DNA of 64,000 bases from Alistipes sp. (GTDB taxonomy: Bacteria > Bacteroidota > Bacteroidia > Bacteroidales > Rikenellaceae). The notes under the pieces were generated by a model that was not told the DNA's origin, did no database searches, and saw only the letters and a list, made by a program, of their open reading frames with translations. The stretch's first letter is position 1; every line of letters starts with the position of its first letter. A program made the position numbers and the translations under genes. Of this stretch, positions 35,407 through 45,060 are shown piece by piece. The stretch covers positions 124,001 through 188,000 of the forward strand of contig JAGATC010000003.1 in the NCBI GenBank assembly GCA_017621455.1. The letters run 5' to 3'.

Positions 35407-36138
35407 ATGTTGCGCTTTATTTTCACCTGCATTGCATTACTCTCCATACCGCAGATTGTCGACGCACAAGGGAGTGTTGATTTCGATACAAAGATGCGTG
35501 AGTATGGCTTAGTTGACATACAAACACTTAATCCCGAGATTATGGTCGAGTTAAAGTATTCCACCACGGATAACTTCGTAGGTGAGGATATGTACGGAGA
35601 GCTTAACAAGGCCTATTTTGTGCAAGATTTCGCACTGAAAATCGTTGACGCTCAGCGTATTCTAAAAGAGAAGTATCCTCAATACACACTTCTTATCTAC
35701 GATGCAGCGCGCCCAATAAGCGTTCAGCGTGCCATGCGTAGGGTTGTCGAAGGTACTGAGTTTGAGAACTTTGTTGCTGATGGCACACGTGGTGGTAGAC
35801 ATAACTATGGTGTAGCTGTCGACCTTACCATTGCCACACTCGATGGCACACCATTGGATATGGGCACAGATTTCGATGCATTGACCGATGCTTCTGCAGT
35901 TAAGGGAACACCAGATAATAGCGACATTAAAACGCGAACAATCAGCGTATTTAGCAGCTACATTAACGGCTTAGCTAAGCGCGGTGTGATTAGCTACGAG
36001 GCCGCAGCAAACCGCATCCTGCTAATGGAGGTCATGTGTGAGGCTGGCTTAGTTCCTTATCGTAGAGAATGGTGGCACTTCGAGGAGATTATCTCAATCG
36101 CTTCAACCCGCGAGAGGTATCAACTGCTCGATTTTTAG
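35407..36138 (+). CDS. D-alanyl-D-alanine dipeptidase (VanX-like, M15D)
   Basis: 243 aa with a signal peptide (MLRFIFTCIALLSIPQIVDA). Hydrolyses D-Ala-D-Ala or related dipeptides, for peptidoglycan turnover. Zinc and catalytic motifs are visible: YDAARPISVQRAM (substrate Arg), GGRHNYGVAVDL (His and Asp ligands) and EWWHFE (catalytic Glu, His ligand). The export signal suggests periplasmic turnover or nutrient salvage rather than vancomycin resistance; no vanHA genes are nearby. An in-frame GTG immediately upstream is an alternative start. Confidence 0.92.
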   Translation: MLRFIFTCIALLSIPQIVDAQGSVDFDTKMREYGLVDIQTLNPEIMVELKYSTTDNFVGEDMYGELNKAYFVQDFALKIVDAQRILKEKYPQYTLLIYDAARPISVQRAMRRVVEGTEFENFVADGTRGGRHNYGVAVDLTIATLDGTPLDMGTDFDALTDASAVKGTPDNSDIKTRTISVFSSYINGLAKRGVISYEAAANRILLMEVMCEAGLVPYRREWWHFEEIISIASTRERYQLLDF

Positions 36139-36410
36139 TTGTCTACTTTCCAAGCAAACCATGTTATCCATAGAGATTCTTCACTACGTCCAGAATGACA
36201 GTGTCGGTGACAAAAGTAGCCTCCAGCGTTTACCATTTTATTACTAATTTTTAATTACTTATTTCTAATTTGTTTTCAGTAATTCTCAATACCTATAATT
36301 ACCCTATCTCTTTATTCGATTTAACATAATGTAAATATTACGCCAAATTTATAAAGTGGGGTATTATGAGATAAAAGCTGTCGATATTTTGAATTATCAC
36401 CAAAAAATAT
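36139..36410. repeat. Gene-free stretch with one dispersed repeat
   Basis: No gene seen. Positions 36174-36201 hold an inverted near-copy (27 of 28 bases) of the repeat at 10637-10664. The rest is A/T-rich. Confidence 0.75.
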
Positions 36411-36418
36411 TATATTTG
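36411..36418 (+). promoter_or_regulatory. Promoter of the zeta-toxin-like gene
   Basis: TATATTTG with TTG at 36389-36391, spacer 19 bp; ATG 20 nt downstream. Confidence 0.7.
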
Positions 36419-36438
36419 CAGATAGAAATAAAATAACT

Positions 36439-37011
36439 ATGCGGAAGCTCTACATCATAGCAGGTTGTAATGGTGCCGGCAAGACCACGGCATCCTACAC
36501 CATGTTACCCGAGTTGTTGCACTGTCACGAGTTTGTCAACGCCGATGAGATTGCTCGCGGTCTCTCGCCATTTAACCCCGACAGTATGGCCATCGAGGCG
36601 GGACGCCTTATGCTGCGCCGTATCAACGATCTTCTGGAGGAGGGCTCCGATTTCGCCTTCGAGACTACGCTATCCACACGCACATATCAGAAGTTTGTCA
36701 ACCGTGCCCACGAGCGCGGCTACTTCGTGTCGCTACTCTACTTCTGGCTACCAACGCCAGAACAGGCGATTCAGCGCGTGGCAAAGCGCGTGAGTCTTGG
36801 TGGCCACAACATCCCGACAAACACCATTTGTCGACGCTACGAGAGTAGCATGCGTAACCTCACATCGCTCTACATCCCCATCTGTGACTATTGGGTGATT
36901 TACGACAACTCCACAGCTGAGGGTGTCAAAAAGATTGCCTATGGTTCGAAGAGCGAAATAAAAGAGGTATTGGATCCGTTAGCCTACCAAAAGATATTGA
37001 GTTATGAGTGA
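36439..37011 (+). CDS. Zeta-toxin-like P-loop kinase
   Basis: 190 aa. Walker A GCNGAGKTTAS (9-19), NADEIARGLSPF (about 35-46; substrate-binding Asp), FAFETTLSTRTY (about 74-85), and a C-terminal Arg-rich segment (RVAKRVSLGGHNIP). This is the zeta-toxin/ATPase fold, whose toxins phosphorylate UDP-N-acetylglucosamine to block wall synthesis. Many chromosomal homologues lack proven toxicity. A 54-aa ORF overlaps its 3' end by 8 nt. It has its own promoter, and the two-gene unit ends in a terminator. Confidence 0.87.
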   Translation: MRKLYIIAGCNGAGKTTASYTMLPELLHCHEFVNADEIARGLSPFNPDSMAIEAGRLMLRRINDLLEEGSDFAFETTLSTRTYQKFVNRAHERGYFVSLLYFWLPTPEQAIQRVAKRVSLGGHNIPTNTICRRYESSMRNLTSLYIPICDYWVIYDNSTAEGVKKIAYGSKSEIKEVLDPLAYQKILSYE

Positions 37012-37168
37012 GTTTGAGATAAGAGAGCTACAAGAACGTATAGATGCAGGCATCTTGCTTGCACAGCGCCGCCTTATTGAGCGCACTCGCAGAGATAATG
37101 GTGATCTGGTGGTTATGCGCGACGGAGAGGTTGTACGCTTAACGCCCGATCAACTTCTTGATAAATAA
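37004..37168 (+). CDS. Small protein partnered with the zeta-like kinase (possible antitoxin)
   Basis: 54 aa, starting 8 nt before the kinase stop: MSEFEIRELQERIDAGILLA, QRRLIERTRRDNGDLVVMRD, GEVVRLTPDQLLDK. A charged N-terminal helix (about 3-32) is followed by a short beta hairpin (DLVVMRDGEVVRL). No family recognised. The overlap implies translational coupling. In epsilon/zeta systems the antitoxin is also a small helical protein but is usually encoded upstream, so antitoxin function is only a hypothesis. Confidence 0.75.
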   Translation: MSEFEIRELQERIDAGILLAQRRLIERTRRDNGDLVVMRDGEVVRLTPDQLLDK

Positions 37169-37192
37169 GCTAATAGACTAACCATTTAAGTT

Positions 37193-37227
37193 AAATACCA
37201 TGAATGCCTACAGCACTCATGGTATTT
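37193..37227 (+). terminator. Terminator after the kinase/small-protein unit
   Basis: AAATACCATGA (37193-37203) with TCATGGTATTT (37217-37227), 13-nt loop, followed by GTTGTTTG. Confidence 0.75.
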
Positions 37228-37235
37228 GTTGTTTG

Positions 37236-37307
37236 TAGCCCCTCCGGGACTCGAACCCGGATTTAAGGTTTAGGAAACCTTCGTTCTATCCCTTGAACTA
37301 AAGAGCC
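37236..37307 (-). tRNA. tRNA-Arg (anticodon CCT)
   Basis: 72-nt cloverleaf on the minus strand. Anticodon stem AAGGT/ACCTT with loop TTCCTAA, anticodon CCT (reads AGG); T arm GGGTTCGAGTCCC. The acceptor stem GGCTCTT/AGGGGCT contains G-T pairs. No encoded CCA. Confidence 0.9.
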
Positions 37308-37317
37308 TTTTATCATG

Positions 37318-37325
37318 CAAATATA
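37318..37325 (-). promoter_or_regulatory. Promoter of tRNA-Arg(CCT)
   Basis: TATATTTG on the minus strand, with TTTG 19 bp upstream; box ends 10 nt before the tRNA. The remaining A/T-rich gap up to 37559 shows no gene. Confidence 0.75.
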
Positions 37326-37559
37326 AACAAAAAATGGGAATAATCAAATAGCAAGGAGAAAAATACGCTACAACTACCCTATTATTACCATTTCGTATAT
37401 AGTGCATTTTACTTGTAGAAAAATTTTTATCAAAAATATTTTATAAAGACACGCGCTTAAATCCATGTGTATTAACACGTTATATTTATCATAAAAATTT
37501 TCACAAGAAAGTGGCATGAGAAAATCGGTTGAATATTTCTGTTGGTAACAAAAAAATCT

Positions 37560-37567
37560 TATCTTTG
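37560..37567 (+). promoter_or_regulatory. Promoter of the acyl-CoA synthetase gene
   Basis: TATCTTTG, 38 nt before the ATG; no -33 at ideal spacing. Confidence 0.6.
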
Positions 37568-37605
37568 CACCGTTAACCAGATAATAATTCCAAAACATAA
37601 TAGAT

Positions 37606-39306
37606 ATGCTGGAACAAAATCTTATAAAACTTTACGAGCAGAGCTTCCGCGACAATCGTGAAATGTCTGCATTGACCGACTACTTCAAAGGCGAGACATT
37701 TTCATACTACGAGATTGCCAAAGAAGTAGCGAAGTTGCACCTTGTATTTAAGGAGGCTGGCATCGAGAGGGGCGACAAGATTGCCCTTATCGGACGTAAC
37801 AACACACGTTGGTGTATAAGTTACATAGCAACAATCACTTACGGTGCTGTAATTGTACCAATCCTTCAGGACTTCAATCCTAACGATGTAATCAACATTA
37901 TCAACCACTCGGAGAGTAAGCTACTCTTCCTTGGTGACAACTTCTGGGATGATATTGAGGGAGACCAGATTCCTGCCATCGATGCAGCATTCTCGCTCAC
38001 CGATTTCCATGTTATATATGAGAAGGAGGGCGACAAGCTCACCAACTACATGAAGAACATGTTGGCAAACTACCGCGAGGCATATCCTCGAGGCTTTAGC
38101 ATCGACGATATTAAGTATCCCGAGATTGGCAATGACGAGGTTTGCCTACTCAACTACACATCGGGCACCACTGGCTCATCTAAGGGTGTTATGCTTACAG
38201 TAAACAACCTTACAGGTAATATCATCTTTGCTAAGGGTATGAAGAACCCCGACAATGGCGACTACTACTTCCGTAAGGGTTCTCGCACGTTGTCGTTCCT
38301 ACCTTTGGCACACGCCTACGGTTGTACCTTCGACTTCCTATCACCCCTTGCATGTGGTGGTCACATTACCCTATTAGGCCGTATTCCCTCACCAAAGATT
38401 TTGGTCGAGGCAATGAAGGTAACGCGTCCTACGGTGGTATGTTCTGTACCTCTTATCTTAGAGAAGGTGTACCGCAAGAGTATCCTCCCAATGTTGGAGA
38501 AGGGACCTATGAGTATCGCCATGCGTATTCCGTTACTAAACACTGCCATCTACTCTACTATCCGCTCAAAGCTTATGGAGCAGTTTGGTGGTTGCATTGA
38601 GATCTTTATCGTTGGTGGCGCAGCACTTAACCAGGAGACTGAGGACTTCTTGCGTAAGATTAAGTTCCCAATCACCGTTGGTTATGGTATGACCGAGTGT
38701 GCTCCACTTATCAGCTTCCAGCTTCCACAGTACTTTAAGGCTGGCTCATGTGGTGCAGTGCTCCCCGACCTACTCGAGGCACGCATCGACTCACGCGACC
38801 CAGAGAATATCCCTGGCGAGTTGCTTATCAAGGGTGAGCACGTGATGAAGGGCTACTACAAGAATGAGAGTGCCACTGATGCAGTATTGGAGAAGGATGG
38901 TTGGTTGCACACTGGCGATATGTGTACTATGGATAGTGATCGCACGCTCTACATCCGTGGCCGTTGCAAGACCATGATTCTCTCTGGTTCGGGTCAGAAT
39001 ATCTACCCCGAGGAGATTGAGGAGCGCTTGAACAACCTATATATGGTTGCCGAGTCGTTGATCATTGAGAACAATGGCCACCTTACAGCTCTTGTTGTAC
39101 CCGACTACGAGTTGGCTAATGCCGAGGGAGTAAACCTTGATAACCTCCAGGGCATTATGGACGAGAACCTCAAGCAGCTAAATACGATGGTTGCATCATA
39201 CGAGAAGGTTGCTAACATCGTTATCCACCGCGAGGAGTTTATCAAGACACCTAAGCGTAGCATCAAGCGCTACCTTTATAGTGCTGAGCGCCTTAACTTG
39301 AACTAA
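37606..39306 (+). CDS. AMP-binding long-chain fatty acid-CoA ligase
   Basis: Activates fatty acids with ATP to acyl-AMP and then acyl-CoA; cytoplasmic or membrane-peripheral. The 566-aa protein has the AMP-binding P-loop LLNYTSGTTGSSKGV (about 181-195), the middle motif VGYGMTECAP, GWLHTGDM, and C-terminal KTMILSGSGQNIYPEEIE and the catalytic Lys region KTPKRSIKRYL. Related Bacteroidota enzymes act in lipid recycling or phospholipid synthesis. Monocistronic between a tRNA and a terminator. Confidence 0.94.
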   Translation: MLEQNLIKLYEQSFRDNREMSALTDYFKGETFSYYEIAKEVAKLHLVFKEAGIERGDKIALIGRNNTRWCISYIATITYGAVIVPILQDFNPNDVINIINHSESKLLFLGDNFWDDIEGDQIPAIDAAFSLTDFHVIYEKEGDKLTNYMKNMLANYREAYPRGFSIDDIKYPEIGNDEVCLLNYTSGTTGSSKGVMLTVNNLTGNIIFAKGMKNPDNGDYYFRKGSRTLSFLPLAHAYGCTFDFLSPLACGGHITLLGRIPSPKILVEAMKVTRPTVVCSVPLILEKVYRKSILPMLEKGPMSIAMRIPLLNTAIYSTIRSKLMEQFGGCIEIFIVGGAALNQETEDFLRKIKFPITVGYGMTECAPLISFQLPQYFKAGSCGAVLPDLLEARIDSRDPENIPGELLIKGEHVMKGYYKNESATDAVLEKDGWLHTGDMCTMDSDRTLYIRGRCKTMILSGSGQNIYPEEIEERLNNLYMVAESLIIENNGHLTALVVPDYELANAEGVNLDNLQGIMDENLKQLNTMVASYEKVANIVIHREEFIKTPKRSIKRYLYSAERLNLN

Positions 39307-39327
39307 TTAACGTATAGTTTATATAAG

Positions 39328-39358
39328 ATATGGCTGATGGAAACCCCATCAGCCATAT
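39328..39358. terminator. Convergent terminator
   Basis: ATATGGCTGATGG (39328-39340) pairs with CCATCAGCCATAT (39346-39358) around a 5-nt loop, followed by TCTTTTG; between the synthetase (+) and der (-). Confidence 0.85.
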
Positions 39359-39412
39359 TCTTTTGTATTTACTTTTGTTAGCGGCAGTAGATGTCTGCCT
39401 TATAATCGAAAA

Positions 39413-40717
39413 TTACTTTTGGCGGAAGTATATCTGAATAGGCACACCCGAGAAATCCCACTCCTCGCGCAGCTTATTCTCAAGGAAACGACGATACGAC
39501 TCCTTGATATATTGTGGCAAGTTTACAAAGAATGCAAACTGAGGTGTAGGTGTGGGTAGCTGCGTTACATACTTAATTTTGATGTATTTACCCTTAGTGG
39601 CTGCAGGAGGATAGTTCTCGATAAGAGGCAAGAAGAAGTCGTTGAGCTCCGAGGTAGAGATACGACGCTTACGCGACTGATACACGCGAATTGCTGCCTG
39701 CAACACGTCGAGGATACGCTGCTTGTTGATTACCGAGGTAAAGATGATTGGAATATCGCTAAATGGAGCGAGCTTCTTCTCCAAGAACTCACGCCACACC
39801 TTCATAGTGTTACTATCCTTCTCAACCAAGTCCCACTTGTTTACCACGATGACGCAACCCTTGCGGTTACGCACGATAAGGTTGTGGATATTCAAGTCTT
39901 GCGACTCGATACCCTGCTCGGCGTCGAGCATAAGTACGCAAACGTCAGAGTTCTCAATTGCACGAATTGAACGCATCACCGAGTAGAACTCCAAGTCCTC
40001 CGTAACCTTACCCTTCTTACGCATACCTGCCGTGTCGATAAGATAGAAGTCCATGCCGTACATGTTGTAGCGCGTATGGATTGAGTCGCGTGTAGTGCCT
40101 GCGACGTTGGTCACGATGTTACGCTCCTGTCCAAGCAGGGCATTCGTCATAGACGACTTACCTACATTAGGGCGACCCACGATGGCAATGCGAGGAAGCG
40201 TTGCATCATACTCTGCTGTAGTATCCTCGGGAAGGTTTGCAAGAATGGCATCCATCATATCGCCTGTACCGCTACCCGACATTGAGCTGATACAGAAGGG
40301 CTCGCCGAGACCAAGTGCATGGAACTCATGCGAGTAGTAAATGAGGTCGTAGGTGTCGACCTTATTACATACGAGCATCACCTTCTTACCCGAGCGGCGC
40401 AGAATATCTGCCATCATCATATCGAGGTCTGTGATACCAGTGCGCACCTCCACAAGGAAGAGAATGAGGTCAGCTTCATCGATTGCGAGCATCACCTGAC
40501 GACGAATCTCATCCTCGAAGATATCTTCGGAGTTGACGGTGTAACCACCAGTGTCGATTACCGAAAACTCCTTACCGTTCCAGTCGGTCTTGCCATAGTG
40601 GCGGTCACGAGTTGTTCCGGCTGTCTCATCTACGATAGCCTGACGCTGACCCACAAGACGATTAAAAAGTGTTGACTTGCCCACATTTGGGCGACCTACG
40701 ATTGCAACAAGACTCAT
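39413..40717 (-). CDS. der: Ribosome biogenesis GTPase Der
   Basis: Double-GTPase that assists 50S assembly. The ATG at 40717 ([17 protein letters not shown]) gives 434 aa, normal length; 15 further codons upstream cross the promoter and are rejected. Two G domains, each with GRPNVGKS (about 8-15 and 180-187), DTGGY/DTAGM and NKVD/NKWD motifs, then a KH-like C-terminal domain (about 360-434) ending [10 protein letters not shown]. Confidence 0.97.
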   Translation of the reverse strand: MSLVAIVGRPNVGKSTLFNRLVGQRQAIVDETAGTTRDRHYGKTDWNGKEFSVIDTGGYTVNSEDIFEDEIRRQVMLAIDEADLILFLVEVRTGITDLDMMMADILRRSGKKVMLVCNKVDTYDLIYYSHEFHALGLGEPFCISSMSGSGTGDMMDAILANLPEDTTAEYDATLPRIAIVGRPNVGKSSMTNALLGQERNIVTNVAGTTRDSIHTRYNMYGMDFYLIDTAGMRKKGKVTEDLEFYSVMRSIRAIENSDVCVLMLDAEQGIESQDLNIHNLIVRNRKGCVIVVNKWDLVEKDSNTMKVWREFLEKKLAPFSDIPIIFTSVINKQRILDVLQAAIRVYQSRKRRISTSELNDFFLPLIENYPPAATKGKYIKIKYVTQLPTPTPQFAFFVNLPQYIKESYRRFLENKLREEWDFSGVPIQIYFRQK

Positions 40718-40761
40718 AGCTTTTATATCTTTACTGTATTTCTTATCTACATATAACGCCA

Positions 40762-40769
40762 CAAAGATA
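40762..40769 (-). promoter_or_regulatory. Promoter of der
   Basis: TATCTTTG on the minus strand, 44 nt upstream of the start; divergent from the plus-strand box at 40842-40849. Confidence 0.65.
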
Positions 40770-40841
40770 AGTCAATTCCTTGGATTTTGGAAACTTTATA
40801 AAATATTTGCACGATATTTTGGTTATTTTATCAAAAGTGAG

Positions 40842-40849
40842 TATCTTTG
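40842..40849 (+). promoter_or_regulatory. Promoter of the beta-barrel-phoH-pepD-diacylglycerol kinase run
   Basis: TATCTTTG with TTG at 40819-40821, spacer 20 bp. Confidence 0.7.
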
Positions 40850-40898
40850 AAAGATTTACAAGGCACGCCATGTGACCGTTGTAGCAAAAACTATTTGT

Positions 40899-41546
40899 AT
40901 GAAGAGTGTTTTTAGATATATGGCAGTGGTTGCGATGCTTATTGTAGGCATCGTACTATGCACAACCGATGCTAAAGCCCAGAGTGTAGACTATCGTTAC
41001 TACCCCGAGCATGAGGCACCCAAGATACGCATGGAGTGGGGAGCCGGTGTAGGCGTAGCGTACACGGGTATTCGCAGCATATCCACTCAGGATGTCAAGC
41101 TCAAGCCACGCATCGGCTTTGCTGGCCACTTCGATATGGCGGTATGCTTTGGTCGTCACTTTGCTATCGAAACAGAGATTAACTACGAAGGTGGTTCAAT
41201 TAAGGCCGCCACAGAGCGTGATAACCACAAGGTTAGAACTACGACGATTGATATTCCATTGTTACTATCTCTACGTTTTGCCAACAGCCGTATTAGAATC
41301 AATGCGGGCCCGTTGTTCACAGTTATGAGCAAGGCCGAGTATACAGCAAATGGCGATAAGATGTTCTTCGGGCCTGTCTACCCTACTTGGAACATTGCCG
41401 CAGGCGTCGGCATTGGTCTTGGTCGACACTTTATCATTGAGGCTCGTTATATCCATGCGCTGAAGGATGGCCTTAATCAGTTCGATGGTGTGGAGTTCAA
41501 TACACGCACATATAGAGTAACAGCGGGCGTAACCGTACTATTTTAA
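40899..41546 (+). CDS. Outer-membrane beta-barrel protein
   Basis: 215 aa from the ATG at 40899; an upstream GTG start lacks support. Signal peptide (about 1-29, cleavage near AKAQS), then eight alternating amphipathic strands (WGAGVGVAYTGI, RIGFAGHFDMAVCFG, RHFIIEARYIHAL) and a C-terminal ...VTVLF, matching the outer-membrane porin-family/PorT-like barrel (about 200 aa). Function unknown. PhoH begins 3 nt downstream, so it is probably in the same operon. Confidence 0.85.
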   Translation: MKSVFRYMAVVAMLIVGIVLCTTDAKAQSVDYRYYPEHEAPKIRMEWGAGVGVAYTGIRSISTQDVKLKPRIGFAGHFDMAVCFGRHFAIETEINYEGGSIKAATERDNHKVRTTTIDIPLLLSLRFANSRIRINAGPLFTVMSKAEYTANGDKMFFGPVYPTWNIAAGVGIGLGRHFIIEARYIHALKDGLNQFDGVEFNTRTYRVTAGVTVLF

Positions 41547-41549
41547 GCT

Positions 41550-42542
41550 ATGAGTGAAGAGATTCAGAAAGAGATATTGGTAGAGGGTGTCGATGCCCGC
41601 GAATTGTATGGCGCGCAGAATGCCTACTTGGAGCAGATGCGAGAACTATGCCCCAAGATTAAGATAGTTGCACGTGGTGACAAGATTAAGGCTCTCGGTG
41701 CCAAGAGCGATGTCGCAGCATTCGAGCGTAGGATGAATGCATTAGTCGACTACTATGTGAAGTATGGTCATATATCGTCGGAGGTGGTCTCGCAGGCATT
41801 CTCTTCGAGCCTCGAGGAGCTATCATCGGAGCCACCTGCTGTAGATAAGGATGTTATCGTCTACGGCAACAACGGAGCCATCATCAGAGCTCGCACCGTA
41901 AATCAGCAGCGATTAGTCAAGCTCGCCGAGCGTAATGATTTGCTCTTCGCCATAGGTCCCGCTGGCTCAGGTAAGACCTACACGGCCATTGCCTTAGCAG
42001 TGCGTGCATTAAAGGAGCGCGAAGTGCGCCGCATTATACTTACGCGTCCTGCTGTCGAGGCCGGCGAGAAGCTCGGTTTCCTACCAGGCGACATGAAGGA
42101 GAAGCTCGACCCATATTTGCAGCCACTATATGATGCACTTGGCGATATGATTCCCGCGGCTAAGCTACAGAAGTATATCGAGGAGGGCACCATCCAGATT
42201 GCCCCCTTGGCATATATGCGTGGTCGTACGCTTGACAACGCCTTTGTCATTCTCGACGAGGCGCAGAACACTACCCTCTCGCAGATAAAGATGTTCCTCA
42301 CGCGTATGGGTCGCAACGCCAAGTTTATCGTTACGGGCGATGTCACGCAGATTGACCTACCACGCCGTTCCGACAGCGGTCTAACGCGCGCTATGGATAC
42401 GCTACGCAATATTGAAGGCATTGGCATCGTTGAGTTTGACAAGCGCGACATCGTACGACATCGACTGGTCAAGTACATAGTGGATGCGTTCGACAAGCGC
42501 GAGGAACTTGAAAATAGTCTACGAAACAACAAAAACGACTGA
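41550..42542 (+). CDS. PhoH-family ATPase
   Basis: A 330-aa P-loop protein of the PhoH/YbeZ family, linked to RNA metabolism and ribosome maturation (often next to ybeY). N-terminal KH-like region (about 10-80), Walker A GPAGSGKTYT (about 136-145), Walker B FVILDEAQNTT, sensor VTGDVTQIDL, and DIVRHRLVKYIVDAF near the end. 29 nt before pepD. Confidence 0.95.
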   Translation: MSEEIQKEILVEGVDARELYGAQNAYLEQMRELCPKIKIVARGDKIKALGAKSDVAAFERRMNALVDYYVKYGHISSEVVSQAFSSSLEELSSEPPAVDKDVIVYGNNGAIIRARTVNQQRLVKLAERNDLLFAIGPAGSGKTYTAIALAVRALKEREVRRIILTRPAVEAGEKLGFLPGDMKEKLDPYLQPLYDALGDMIPAAKLQKYIEEGTIQIAPLAYMRGRTLDNAFVILDEAQNTTLSQIKMFLTRMGRNAKFIVTGDVTQIDLPRRSDSGLTRAMDTLRNIEGIGIVEFDKRDIVRHRLVKYIVDAFDKREELENSLRNNKND

Positions 42543-42571
42543 TAATTAACAACTTAATAACTAATAAAACT

Positions 42572-44032
42572 ATGGACAAGAATTTGAAAGGTTTGAAGCC
42601 AGCACTTGTGTGGAAGCACTTTGCTGAGATTTGTAACATCCCCCACCCATCACACGAGGAGGATGCCATCCGCGCCTACATCGTAAAGTGGGCTGAGGAG
42701 CTTGGCTTGGAGCACAAGGTTGACGAGGCGCAGAACGTCTACGTTTACAAGCCTGCAACTCCTGGCATGGAGGATCGCAAGGGTATCATTCTTCAGGCAC
42801 ACACCGATATGGTGCCCCAGAAGAATAACGACAAGGAGTTCAACTTCTCTACCGACCCCATCGAGGCATATATCGACGGTGAGTGGGTAACAGCTAACGG
42901 CACAACGCTTGGCGCTGATAATGGTATCGGTTTGGCTGCTGCTATGGCTGCCATGGAGGATGCCGACCTTGTACACGGCCCATTGGAGTGTCTGTTCACC
43001 GCTACCGAGGAGACAGGTATGGATGGTGCCTTTGGTCTTAAGGGCGGCATGCTTAAGGGTGACATCTTGCTCAACCTCGACTCTGAGACTGAGGGTGAGC
43101 TCTACGTTGGTTGCGCTGGTGGTATGGATGTTAACGTGACATTTAAGTATAAGGAGCAGGCCTTGGAGGGCAAGTTCGCTGCCTATAAGGTTACGGTCAA
43201 AGGCTTGAAGGGTGGCCACTCGGGCATCCAGATTGGCACACAGCGCGCTAATGCCAACAAGGTATTGTTCCGTTTGTTGCGTCAGGAGACAGAGTCTTAC
43301 GGCTTGGAGCTTGCATCAGTAGAGGGTGGCAATATGCGTAACGCTATTCCCCGCGAGGCATGGGCAGTGGTTGTTGTTCGCGAGGCTGAGAAGGCCATCT
43401 TCGAGGCTAACGTGAAGTCTTACGAGAAGGTTATTATCAAGGAGTTCGAGGGTATCGAGGATAGTATCGAGATCTTCGCAGAGGAGATTGAGTGTCCCAA
43501 GGCTATCATTCCACACCTCGAGTCACACTCATTGATTCGTGCCGTATGTGGTTGCCCCAATGGCGTTCAGCGCATATCTATCGCTATGGAGGGTCTCGTT
43601 CAGACATCGTCTAACTTGGCTATCGTTGTATCTAACGGCACATCTATCGAGGTTAAGTGCTTGTTGCGCTCGTCGGTAGACACCGAGAAGGGCGAGTTGG
43701 CAGGTGCCATCTCATCAGTATTTGAGCTTGCAGGTGCCGATGTTGAGCTCTCTGGCTCGTACAGCGGTTGGAACCCCAACATGAAGTCGCCTATTTTGCA
43801 CACCATGCTTGAGTCATACGAGAAGCTATATGGTGTGAAGCCTGCTGTTACTGCTATCCACGCAGGTTTGGAGTGCGGTATCATCGGCGCGAAGTATCCC
43901 GGTATGGATATGATCTCGTTTGGTCCTACCATCTGCTACCCCCACTCTCCAGATGAGAAGGTTAACATCGCTTCGGTAGAGAAGTTCTACGACTTCTTGT
44001 GCAACACCGTTAAGAACGCTCCCAAGAAGTAA
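42572..44032 (+). CDS. pepD: Aminoacyl-histidine dipeptidase (M20C)
   Basis: A 486-aa cytosolic di-zinc aminopeptidase that cleaves dipeptides such as Xaa-His. Motifs: HTDMVPQ (zinc His and Asp), TTLGADNGIGLAAAM (bridging Asp), ATEETGMDGA (catalytic Glu), and the GHSG dimerisation-domain motif. Length fits family M20C. Codon use is biased, indicating strong expression. The lipid kinase gene begins 14 nt downstream. Confidence 0.96.
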   Translation: MDKNLKGLKPALVWKHFAEICNIPHPSHEEDAIRAYIVKWAEELGLEHKVDEAQNVYVYKPATPGMEDRKGIILQAHTDMVPQKNNDKEFNFSTDPIEAYIDGEWVTANGTTLGADNGIGLAAAMAAMEDADLVHGPLECLFTATEETGMDGAFGLKGGMLKGDILLNLDSETEGELYVGCAGGMDVNVTFKYKEQALEGKFAAYKVTVKGLKGGHSGIQIGTQRANANKVLFRLLRQETESYGLELASVEGGNMRNAIPREAWAVVVVREAEKAIFEANVKSYEKVIIKEFEGIEDSIEIFAEEIECPKAIIPHLESHSLIRAVCGCPNGVQRISIAMEGLVQTSSNLAIVVSNGTSIEVKCLLRSSVDTEKGELAGAISSVFELAGADVELSGSYSGWNPNMKSPILHTMLESYEKLYGVKPAVTAIHAGLECGIIGAKYPGMDMISFGPTICYPHSPDEKVNIASVEKFYDFLCNTVKNAPKK

Positions 44033-44046
44033 ACTTTTAAGAGTGA

Positions 44047-45036
44047 ATGGAACCGCAGATTGTGGATAGACCTACAGTTGACAGTGGTGTAAAGTGGTTT
44101 GTCATCGTCAACCCCGTATCTGGTTCAGGTAAGGGGTTGGATGACTTTCCGCTCATCTCAAAGCTACTTCGCGACAACGAGATAGTCTGCGAGGCGGTAT
44201 TTACTGAGCATAAGTGTCACGCCACGGAGCTCACCGTATCTGCCGTTACAGCGGGCTATCGTCACATCATTGTCGTTGGTGGTGATGGCACACTACACGA
44301 GGTGGTAAACGGTCTCTTTATCCAGCAGGTGGTAACACCTTCGGACGTAACCATTGCGCTCATCTCGGTAGGTACGGGCAACGACTGGATTCGTATGTAT
44401 GGTCTCCCCAAGCACTACTCGTCTGTAATCCGTGCCATCAAAGAGGGATATACCTTCTTGCAGGATGTTGCAGCAGTTGAGTATGAGGAGTCGCGCTACC
44501 GACAGACACGCTACATGGCGAATGTTGCTGGCGTTGGCTTCGATGCTGCCGTCATTGAACGTGGACAGCGCATGCGATCAAAGGGACGTTCAGGCGCCAG
44601 CCTCTACATACGCGCCCTTATCAAGACCTTCTTCAGCTATAAGCATACTGGCGTAAAGATATGGGTTGATGACAGGCTCGTTTACAACAACCTGCTCTTT
44701 AGCTTGGCTATCGGTGTGGGTAAGTATAACGGAGGAGGTATCCAGCAGCTACCTGCCGCTATCGCGGATGATGGTCTGCTTGATGTCACACTCATTAAGC
44801 CTTTGCACTGGTGGCATATCCTATTCCGCCTACGTCGTTTCTTTAATGGCGAGATATACTCTATCGGACACGTTCAGCATATCCAGGGAAGCAAGATTCG
44901 CATTGAATCATCACCCGAAATCATGCTTGAAGTAGATGGTGAGTTACTTGGCGTAACACCCGTAGAATTCAAGGTTTTGCACCGTGCAGTAAAGGTCGTT
45001 GTCAACAAGTCATTTATCGACAAATTAGCAAAGTAG
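44047..45036 (+). CDS. Diacylglycerol kinase-family lipid kinase
   Basis: A 329-aa protein of the YegS/DgkB type. NPVSGSGKG (about 18-26), nucleotide-binding GGDGTLHEVVNG (79-90) and IGTGND-like SVGTGNDWIRMYG (about 108-120) are present. It phosphorylates diacylglycerol or a related lipid (sphingolipid in some Bacteroidota); substrate unknown here. C-terminal beta region ends VNKSFIDKLAK. Followed by a strong terminator. Confidence 0.93.
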   Translation: MEPQIVDRPTVDSGVKWFVIVNPVSGSGKGLDDFPLISKLLRDNEIVCEAVFTEHKCHATELTVSAVTAGYRHIIVVGGDGTLHEVVNGLFIQQVVTPSDVTIALISVGTGNDWIRMYGLPKHYSSVIRAIKEGYTFLQDVAAVEYEESRYRQTRYMANVAGVGFDAAVIERGQRMRSKGRSGASLYIRALIKTFFSYKHTGVKIWVDDRLVYNNLLFSLAIGVGKYNGGGIQQLPAAIADDGLLDVTLIKPLHWWHILFRLRRFFNGEIYSIGHVQHIQGSKIRIESSPEIMLEVDGELLGVTPVEFKVLHRAVKVVVNKSFIDKLAK

Positions 45037-45060
45037 GCTGCGATTTTAAGAAATAAATAG

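Noticed and set aside
35407..36138. A vancomycin-resistance cassette (vanX)
   Set aside because: The enzyme has an export signal and no vanH, vanA or regulator genes are adjacent, so ordinary peptidoglycan dipeptide turnover is more likely.
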